Positions 57,802 through 64,000 of a DNA stretch of 64,000 bases are shown piece after piece. Both the position numbers and the translations under genes were made by a program. Numbering within the stretch: position 1 is the first letter of the stretch; the number at the start of each line of letters is the position of its first letter. The DNA is from Hyphomicrobiales bacterium (GTDB lineage Bacteria > Pseudomonadota > Alphaproteobacteria > Rhizobiales > Xanthobacteraceae), in assembly GCA_003135415.1 (NCBI GenBank), contig PLBP01000032.1, positions 31,609 through 95,608 of the forward strand. The letters run 5' to 3'. The notes below the pieces were generated by a model. It searched no databases and was not told the DNA's origin. It was given only the letters and a program-made list of their open reading frames with translations.

Positions 57802-59319
57802 TCAGCCGCCCTGCCCCCAGGCCGTCAGCGCTTCCTTTATCGCGTTGTCTCCCGGTGTGCCCTTCTCGAAGGCAAGCACGCCGCGGCGGCCGTTACTGTA
57901 GAAAAACGCTATGTCGAACCATGGCCGGTCGCGCAGGAGCACGATATTCTGTTCGACCTGCGTATCGGGAAGCGCGAACAGAATGTCGCCGTCCTTGATC
58001 TTCTCGGGCTCGCTCATGACCAGCACCGAGCCGTTCGCAGCCTCCGCGTTCTTGGCGCGCATGCCGCGCACGCTGGCGATTCCGCCGAATGGATCCCCGG
58101 GAGTATTGAACTGAATTTCGAGCGTGTGGCTCGCGGGAAACGAAGTATCTATGTTGCGGCGGAGAAGGATGCTGACGCTCATCTTGCGGTCCGGAATTTC
58201 GACTTCGATGCGAAGAGCGGTATCCGGCGCCCGGCCGGGGCCGACGGCAACCGTCTCGGTCCGCCACACCACCGTGCCCGGAAAGTTCTGAAACTGCTGC
58301 TGTCCGCCGGGATTTTCCTCGTAGAGCGTCGCCGCCTGACCGACGGCGGGCGCCGCTCCGGCGGGCGGGTTGACCGCGGTGGTGGAACGCGGCGGGGCAT
58401 TGATCTGCGGTGAAACCCTGTCGCTTGCCTTGGGCTTGTCCGCGTCGGCCGCGACTTGCGTTCCCCCCTGCGAGCCGACTCCGACGAGTGCCAGCACCCG
58501 GTCCCGGTGAATATAAGCAAGCAGTCCCGCGACCGCGAAAAGAAGCCCAACAAGCCCGCCGACCAGGAGCTTTGCGCGCAAGCCGCGCCCTTCCGCGCGC
58601 GGACGAGCGCCGGGCGGCGGCTGCAGGCGGCGCGCGCGCGGGCCTGGAGCGAAATCGTCGGGAGAAATCTTGGGCTGCTCGGCGCGCTCCGGCGCCGTGC
58701 GCGGCGCATCCAAGCGATGCTCGACTTCCTCCTCCAGCGGGTAGCCGAAATCCTCGCGCGGCGGGCGCAAGCCACCGTTGCGGGCCGAAGGCCGCGAGTC
58801 GGGATAGGGTTCGCCGCGTTGCGGCCGGCCGCTGTTCGGTTCCTCCGCGCTTCTTGTGTCTCTTTCGCGTGGTGGCATCGCGCGCGCCTGCAGAGCGCGC
58901 GGCATCGGCCGATCGATATCGCGCGGCAGCGGCGGCGGCGCCACGCCTCCACGTGCGGCGGCGGAGACGGCCACTCGCGGCTCCGCGGGCCTCATAGCGG
59001 GGGCGCGCGGTTGAACCGCGGCGGCAGCGGGCTCGCGCGGGACCGTGGGAGCGGGCAAGCGTGGCGCGACGGAAGGCAGACGGGGTGCACGGGTCGCCTC
59101 AGGATTGGCTTGCGCCGCCTGCGTCTCGATTTTGCGGATTGCATCCTCGAGCGCGAGCCGCTCGCGCGTGATGTCGGGATCGGCGAGCGGCGGGTTGACC
59201 GCGCGCAACTGATTGAGGAGCACTTGGCGCACGCGGTCATAGACCGCGCGGCGTGCTTCGCCGGTATTGCGTTCCAAGGCGCCGATCGCGCGTGCCAGTA
59301 ACGGCTGGTAATCGGTCAT
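57802..59319 (-). CDS. Conserved hypothetical membrane protein
   Basis: A 505-aa protein. Residues 1-70 are helical (TDYQPLLARAIGALERNTGE), ~75-245 are low-complexity Pro/Arg/Ala, a membrane helix follows (LLVGGLVGLLFAVAGLLAYI, ~255-275), then a second disordered linker and a C-terminal ~150-residue beta-rich domain (VVWRTETVAVGPGRAPDTAL, SVSILLRRNIDTSFPASHTL). It is found between rpoH and purA in related genomes, to my knowledge without a known function. Confidence 0.8.
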   Translation of the reverse strand: MTDYQPLLARAIGALERNTGEARRAVYDRVRQVLLNQLRAVNPPLADPDITRERLALEDAIRKIETQAAQANPEATRAPRLPSVAPRLPAPTVPREPAAAAVQPRAPAMRPAEPRVAVSAAARGGVAPPPLPRDIDRPMPRALQARAMPPRERDTRSAEEPNSGRPQRGEPYPDSRPSARNGGLRPPREDFGYPLEEEVEHRLDAPRTAPERAEQPKISPDDFAPGPRARRLQPPPGARPRAEGRGLRAKLLVGGLVGLLFAVAGLLAYIHRDRVLALVGVGSQGGTQVAADADKPKASDRVSPQINAPPRSTTAVNPPAGAAPAVGQAATLYEENPGGQQQFQNFPGTVVWRTETVAVGPGRAPDTALRIEVEIPDRKMSVSILLRRNIDTSFPASHTLEIQFNTPGDPFGGIASVRGMRAKNAEAANGSVLVMSEPEKIKDGDILFALPDTQVEQNIVLLRDRPWFDIAFFYSNGRRGVLAFEKGTPGDNAIKEALTAWGQGG

Positions 59320-59361
59320 CTACAAAAGGTCCCGGTCGATCGTCGCCAACATAAACCTAGC

Positions 59362-60651
59362 TTACGATTGGAACGGATTTTGGACCAGAATCGTATCGTC
59401 GCGCTCGGGGCTCGTCGATAGCAACGCAACCGGGCAATTGATGAGTTTTTCGACCCGGCGCACGTATTTCACGGCTGCGGCAGGGAGTTCCGCCCATGTT
59501 CTCGCCCCCTGCGTGGAAGTTTTCCACCCCTCAATATCCTCATAGACGGGCTCCAATCGCGCCTGTGCGGCCTGACTTGCCGGCAAGTAGCCGATTTCGC
59601 GCCCGTCAAGCCGGTAACCCGTGCAAATCCTGATCGGGTCGAGACCGTCGAGCACGTCGAGCTTGGTGAAGGCAATGCCGTCGATGCCGGCGGTGAGCAC
59701 GGTCTGGCGCACGAGAGCGGCGTCGAACCAGCCGCAACGGCGCGGACGGCCTGTGACGACGCCGAATTCTTTTCCGCGCTCGCCCAAATGCTTTCCGGTC
59801 GCGTCTTTCAACTCGGTCGGAAACGGCCCCTCGCCGACGCGGGTCGTGTAGGCCTTGGCGATGCCGAGCACGTAATTGATCGCGCGCGGCCCGAGGCCCG
59901 AGCCGGTCGCGGCCTGCGCCGCCACCGTGTTCGAGGAGGTGACGTAGGGATAGGTGCCGTGATCGACATCGAGCATGATTCCCTGCGCGCCCTCGAACAG
60001 GATGCGGCTGTTCTTGCGGCGATGCTCGTCAAGGAGCGCCCATACCCGATCCATGAAGGGCAGAACTTTTGGAGCGATGGAGGCCAGCTCCTCGCGCACG
60101 GCCGCAGGCGCGATTTCCACGAGCCCGAGGCCCCGGCGAAGCGCGTTGTGGTGCGCGAGCAGGCGCTCGATCTTGTTGTCCATCGCCGCGGGCTCGGAGA
60201 GATCCGTGAGCCGGATCGCGCGGCGGCCAACCTTGTCTTCATAAGCCGGGCCGATGCCGCGGCCGGTCGTGCCGATGCGCAGACCGACGGCGCTTTCGCG
60301 CGCGACATCGAGTTCGCGATGCAAGGTAAGAATGAGCGCGCAATTGTCGGCGATGCGGAGATTGTCAGGGGTGATCGCGACGCCTTGCGCCTTGAGCTTC
60401 TCGACCTCGGCGACAAAAGCGTGCGGATCGAGCACCACGCCGTTTCCGATCACCGACAGCTTGCCGGGCCGCACGATGCCCGAAGGCAATAGCGAGAGCT
60501 TGTAGGTGGCGCCGTCGATGACGAGGGTATGACCGGCATTGTGGCCGCCTTGAAAGCGGACCACGACGTCGGCCTGCTCGCTCAGCCAATCGACGATCTT
60601 GCCTTTGCCTTCGTCGCCCCATTGGGCGCCGACCACCACGACGTTCGGCAT
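59362..60651 (-). CDS. purA: Adenylosuccinate synthetase
   Basis: A 429-aa GTP-dependent enzyme converting IMP and aspartate to adenylosuccinate in AMP synthesis. Motifs: [20 protein letters not shown] (P-loop), [33 protein letters not shown], and the C-terminal [14 protein letters not shown] and [13 protein letters not shown]. Length and start are normal. Confidence 0.97.
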   Translation of the reverse strand: MPNVVVVGAQWGDEGKGKIVDWLSEQADVVVRFQGGHNAGHTLVIDGATYKLSLLPSGIVRPGKLSVIGNGVVLDPHAFVAEVEKLKAQGVAITPDNLRIADNCALILTLHRELDVARESAVGLRIGTTGRGIGPAYEDKVGRRAIRLTDLSEPAAMDNKIERLLAHHNALRRGLGLVEIAPAAVREELASIAPKVLPFMDRVWALLDEHRRKNSRILFEGAQGIMLDVDHGTYPYVTSSNTVAAQAATGSGLGPRAINYVLGIAKAYTTRVGEGPFPTELKDATGKHLGERGKEFGVVTGRPRRCGWFDAALVRQTVLTAGIDGIAFTKLDVLDGLDPIRICTGYRLDGREIGYLPASQAAQARLEPVYEDIEGWKTSTQGARTWAELPAAAVKYVRRVEKLINCPVALLSTSPERDDTILVQNPFQS

Positions 60652-60841
60652 CGTCCCTGCTCCTTATGGATGCCGACACAAAAAGCCCCGGCACATGAGA
60701 GCCAGGGTTTCTTCTGGTACCGGATAGTGTGGCGAGTGACAAGAAGCCTCGCGCCCCGCGCGAACGTCCCTAACAGGACCTGACCGGGTTGTGAACAAAT
60801 ACGCCCTTGCGGTTCTTACGTTTGATGCCGATCTTCCCGTG

Positions 60842-61699
60842 ATGACGGCATTACCGGCAGCGACGGCGATGGGCCCCGCGACCCTGCGCGTGGCGGACGA
60901 AGGACGCGCGCTTGCCCTTTACCACGATCTGATCGGGCTCGAAATGATCGAGCACGAGAGCGGCAAAATCGCGCTCGGCGCGGGCGGGAAGCCCTTTCTA
61001 TTTCTCGACGTAGTGCCGGGCACGATGCCCCGGCCGCCCCACGCAACCGGCCTTTATCATGTGGCGATCCTGCTCCCCGACCGCGCGGCGCTGGGGCAGG
61101 CGATCGCCCGCCTGACGGAGGCGGACATCAAGCTCGGCGCCGCCGACCACAATGTGAGCGAGGCGATTTATCTTTGGGACGCCGACAATAACGGGCTTGA
61201 AATCTATCGCGACCGCCCGCGCGCCGAGTGGAAATGGAACGACGGCCTTGTCACCATGGGAAGCGCGCCGCTCGATTTCGCCGGCCTTCTCGCCGATGGA
61301 GCGAGAAGCGGCGCCAACGCACATGCCCCCCCTGAAACCCGCGTCGGCCACATCCATCTGCAGGTCGGCGACATCGAGGAAGCCGAGCGATTCTATTGCG
61401 GCATCCTTGGCTTCGAGCGAACGGCGGAGTGGCGCGGCGCACTGTTCGTTTCCGCCGGCGGCTATCACCATCATCTCGGATTAAATGTGTGGGAAAGCAA
61501 GAACGGCCCGCTTCCGCCCAAGAATGCCGCCGGCCTCGAGCAATTCGTGATCGAGTTACCAACTGCTGCGGACGTCGCGGCGCTGCGCGCCCGCATCGAA
61601 GTGGCCGGTTTGCAGGTCGAACAGAACGGCCCCGCATTCATTGTCCGCGATCCCTGGCAAACAGCGATCCGCATAGCTCCCCTGCAGGCACGCGATTGA
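60842..61699 (+). CDS. VOC family protein (catechol 2,3-dioxygenase-like)
   Basis: A 285-aa protein with two VOC modules: ATLRVADEGRALALYHDLIG then GLYHVAILLPDRAALGQAIA, and GHIHLQVGDIEEAERFYCGI then GGYHHHLGLNVWESKNG. Metal ligands are plausible at H in GLYHVAIL, H in GHIHLQV and E in QFVIELP-type positions. It is similar to CatE-like proteins of unknown substrate. The frame opens at GTG 60791, but ATG at 60842 gives the normal domain start. Confidence 0.78.
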   Translation: MTALPAATAMGPATLRVADEGRALALYHDLIGLEMIEHESGKIALGAGGKPFLFLDVVPGTMPRPPHATGLYHVAILLPDRAALGQAIARLTEADIKLGAADHNVSEAIYLWDADNNGLEIYRDRPRAEWKWNDGLVTMGSAPLDFAGLLADGARSGANAHAPPETRVGHIHLQVGDIEEAERFYCGILGFERTAEWRGALFVSAGGYHHHLGLNVWESKNGPLPPKNAAGLEQFVIELPTAADVAALRARIEVAGLQVEQNGPAFIVRDPWQTAIRIAPLQARD

Positions 61700-61751
61700 T
61701 CGAATGAGCGGCAATGCTTAGAACCACGCCGCGAGATTAACTCGCGCGAAA

Positions 61752-62684
61752 ATGCCCATGCCGCCCGCCATCCGCCGCTTCGGCGGTTTTTTATTCGACA
61801 GCCCCTATCTCTTACTGTCGCTGACGTCGCTGTTCTGGGCGGGCAATATCGTGCTCGGCCGCTTCAGCGCGGGTCACATCCCGCCGGTGGCACTTTCCTG
61901 GATTCGCTGGACTGGCGCGTTCGCGATCTTCATCGGCTTCGCGTGGCCCTATATGCGGCGCGACTGGCGAGCGATCCGCGCTCATCCCGGAATTCTCTTG
62001 CTGATCTCGTTCTTCGGCATCAGCGCCTATAGCGCCGTCTCCTATTACAGCCAGCAATACACCCAGGCGATCAATGCACTGTTGATCGCCTCGACCGGAC
62101 CGTTGCTGGTCGCCGGAGCCACCTTCGCGCTCTATCGCGAGCGGCCGACGCTGCGGCAGGTCTTCGGCGTTTTGTTGTCGCTCACGGGCGTGTTGGTCGT
62201 GATCTGTCGCGGCGATTTTGAGATCATGCGCACGCTCCGTTTCAACGCCGGCGATATCGGCTTCTTCGCAGCCCAGATCATCTACGCCTTCTACACCGCG
62301 CTCCTGCGAAAGAAGCCGGAGATGCACCCGTTTTCGTTCCTGGCGGTGATCATGGGCTTGGGCGTCTTGCTGCTGACGCCGGCCTATGCGCTCGAGATCG
62401 CATCGGGCCGCACGATCGTTTTCGACACCACGACAGTGCTGACGCTGATCTATATGGCGACCTTGCCTTCGCTCGTCGCCTATCTTTTCTATAACCGCGG
62501 CGTCGAGCTAATCGGCCCCAACCGCGCGGCGCCCTTCTATCACCTGATTCCGATTTTCGGCTCGGTGCTGGCGATCCTGTTGCTGGGCGAACGGCCGGAG
62601 CTCTATCACGCCATCGGCTACGCGCTGGTGCTGAGCGGCGTCGCGGTCGCAACCACGCGCCCCGCCGCCGCCCGGCCTGTCTAG
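61752..62684 (+). CDS. EamA/DMT family transporter
   Basis: A 310-aa ten-helix drug/metabolite transporter with two EamA repeats: SLTSLFWAGNIVLGRFSAGH and the second repeat starting near FFAAQIIYAFYTALLRKK; typical VALSWIRWTGAFAIF and GPNRAAPFYHLIPIFGSVLA. The substrate is unknown. Its TAG stop shares CTAG with the serA stop. Confidence 0.88.
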   Translation: MPMPPAIRRFGGFLFDSPYLLLSLTSLFWAGNIVLGRFSAGHIPPVALSWIRWTGAFAIFIGFAWPYMRRDWRAIRAHPGILLLISFFGISAYSAVSYYSQQYTQAINALLIASTGPLLVAGATFALYRERPTLRQVFGVLLSLTGVLVVICRGDFEIMRTLRFNAGDIGFFAAQIIYAFYTALLRKKPEMHPFSFLAVIMGLGVLLLTPAYALEIASGRTIVFDTTTVLTLIYMATLPSLVAYLFYNRGVELIGPNRAAPFYHLIPIFGSVLAILLLGERPELYHAIGYALVLSGVAVATTRPAAARPV

Positions 62685-64000
62685 AATTTCAGCGGTTTCG
62701 CCGACTGCACCTGCGGCAGCGCTTGCACCTTCGCCAGCACCTCGGGCGGCACTTCGCCATCGACCTCGATCAGCGCCACGGCATTGCCGCCCGGCGCTTC
62801 GCGGCCGACGTGAAAGGTCGCGATGTTGATGCCGGCATCGCCCAGCATCGAGGAGAACTTGCCGATGAAGCCGGGCTTGTCGAGGTTGGTGATATAGATC
62901 ATCGAGGGGCCGAACTCAGCGTCCATGCGTATGCCCTTGATGTTGACGATGCGCGGCCGCCCGTCGGCGAATACGGTGCCGGAGACCGCACGCGACTGCT
63001 TCTCGGTGACGACCGTCACGGTGATCAGGCTTTCGTAGTCGCCCTCGGCCTCGCGCGTCGTTTCCTCGACGACGATGCCGCGCTCCTTGGCGACGAGCGT
63101 GGCTGAGACCACGTTGATGTCTTGCAGCATCGGGCGCAACAAGCCGGCGACGGCGGCGGAGGTGAGCGCCTTCGTCTTCATCTGCGCGACCGTGCCCTCA
63201 TAGGTGATTTGCACGCCTTTGATGCCGGTTTCGGTCAGTTGACCGGCGAAGGAGCCGAGTTTCTCGGCGAGCGCGATAAAGGGCTTCAGCCGCGGCGCCT
63301 CTTCCGCGGTGATCGAGGGAAAGTTCACCGCGTTCGAGATCGCGCCGCGCAAGAGATAGTCCGACATTTGTTCGGCGATCTGCAGCGCCACGTTTTCCTG
63401 CGCCTCGCTGGTGGAAGCGCCGAGATGCGGCGTGCAGATGACGTTCGGTTGCCCGAACAGCGGATTTTCCGTCGCCGGTTCCGTCGCGAACACATCGAGG
63501 GCAGCACCCGCGACGTGGCCGGAATCGAGCGCCGCCCGCAGCGCCTTCTCGTCGATCAGCCCGCCGCGCGCGCAATTGATGATGCGCACGCCCTTGCGGG
63601 TCCGGGCGAGGGCCTTGGCGTCGAGAATATTCTTGGTCTTTTCGGTGAGCGGCGTGTGCAGCGTGATGAAATCGGCGCGCCGCAACAGATCCTCGAGATC
63701 GACCTTTTCGACGCCGAGATCGGCCGCCCGCTCCGGCGACAGAAACGGATCGTAGGCCATCACCTTCATACGGAGCCCAAGTGCCCGGTCGGCGACGATC
63801 GCGCCGATATTGCCACAGCCGATGATGCCGAGCGTCTTGCCGGTGATCTCGACGCCCATGAAGCGGTTCTTCTCCCACTTGCCGGCCTGGGTCGAGGCGT
63901 CGGCCTGCGGAATCTGGCGCGCGAGCGCGAGCATCAAGGTGATGGCGTGCTCGGCCGTGGTGATCGAGTTGCCGAACGGCGTGTTCATCACGATGATGCC
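62681..64000 (-). CDS. serA: D-3-phosphoglycerate dehydrogenase (5' end outside window)
   Basis: About 439 C-terminal residues of SerA, which oxidises 3-phosphoglycerate in serine synthesis. The frame stays open to base 64000 (reading GIIVMNTPFG), so the start is beyond the window; the internal ATG at 63991 is not the start. Motifs: GIIGCGNIGAIVADRALG (NAD site), INCARGGLIDEKAL, TPHLGASTSEAQENVA with the catalytic His, the intervening ASB domain and a C-terminal ACT domain (MIYITNLDKPGFIGKFSSML). Confidence 0.95.
   Translation of the reverse strand, partial: GIIVMNTPFGNSITTAEHAITLMLALARQIPQADASTQAGKWEKNRFMGVEITGKTLGIIGCGNIGAIVADRALGLRMKVMAYDPFLSPERAADLGVEKVDLEDLLRRADFITLHTPLTEKTKNILDAKALARTRKGVRIINCARGGLIDEKALRAALDSGHVAGAALDVFATEPATENPLFGQPNVICTPHLGASTSEAQENVALQIAEQMSDYLLRGAISNAVNFPSITAEEAPRLKPFIALAEKLGSFAGQLTETGIKGVQITYEGTVAQMKTKALTSAAVAGLLRPMLQDINVVSATLVAKERGIVVEETTREAEGDYESLITVTVVTEKQSRAVSGTVFADGRPRIVNIKGIRMDAEFGPSMIYITNLDKPGFIGKFSSMLGDAGINIATFHVGREAPGGNAVALIEVDGEVPPEVLAKVQALPQVQSAKPLKF

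Noticed and set aside
1..64000. CRISPR array, restriction-modification, toxin-antitoxin or other known defence system
   Set aside because: No regularly spaced repeats, Cas, methylase, nuclease or typical toxin-antitoxin pair was recognised on either strand.

Overview
This 64 kb window comes from a high-GC alphaproteobacterium, most likely of the order Hyphomicrobiales (Rhizobiales) near the Bradyrhizobiaceae/Xanthobacteraceae. The reasons are CtrA and ChpT beside chemotaxis and flagellar genes, clustered GANTC sites upstream of ctrA, an ALAS-type hemA, EipA (DUF1134), an alphaproteobacterial sigma-32 promoter at rpoH, EcfG-type promoters and many small proteins of rhizobial type. No species can be named from the sequence alone.

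Core region A (1-30.2 kb) is dense and GC-rich. It opens with a branched-chain amino-acid ABC transporter operon (livK end, livH, livM, livG, livF), then hemA. Next comes a collapsed flagellar locus: fliF joined to a fliH-like tail, a fliN-like leader joined to the DNA-binding end of flbD, a deleted and nonsense-mutated flhA, a GNAT gene, an intact fliJ and an internally deleted fliI. In contrast, ctrA, chpT and a complete cheA-cheW-cheY-cheB-cheR operon beside it look intact. Then follow cysQ, a YHS protein, eipA, a coiled-coil membrane protein behind a perfect CtrA box, a molybdate uptake operon (modA, mop, an unknown exported protein, modB, modC), a lipid/glycan group (PlsB-like acyltransferase, GT25 glycosyltransferase, MDR oxidoreductase), an alpha/beta hydrolase, a YeiH-type transporter with a hidden 52-aa membrane peptide, and DoxX.

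The accessory region (about 30.7-55.2 kb) is visibly richer in A+T. The 3' end of a tRNA-Glu(CUC) gene occurs as the complete tRNA at 55.15 kb and as orphan fragments at 39.68 and 30.76 kb, with a badly degraded copy at 38.17 kb. This indicates two or more elements inserted in tandem at one tRNA. Island 1 (30.76-39.7 kb) carries small stress-type proteins (CsbD, GlsB, phasin-like, Cache, PilZ, DUF1236-like), a Cys-less LOV/HWE histidine kinase operon with a response regulator, and several EcfG-type promoters. Island 2 (39.7-55.15 kb) carries a tyrosine integrase broken by an amber codon just before its catalytic tyrosine, a stray tRNA-Lys fragment, a set of unfamiliar membrane and Cys-rich proteins, several pseudogenes, an S53 peptidase, a second PilZ protein and an AlpA-like HTH operon at its right end. 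A dispersed palindromic repeat (at least eight copies) is seen only in these islands.

Core region B (55.2-64 kb) holds DUF6476, an RluD-type pseudouridine synthase, rpoH with its own sigma-32 promoter and a TTG start, a large conserved membrane protein, purA, a VOC-family dioxygenase-like protein, an EamA transporter and most of serA, which runs off the window. The main story is genome reduction of flagella with the CtrA/Che regulatory layer kept, next to a tandem tRNA-Glu island array. I did not identify a complete new defence or biosynthetic system. The best candidates for undescribed function are the 41.3-43.3 kb membrane/Cys cluster, the extra exported protein in the mod operon and the shrunken flagellar fusion ORFs.
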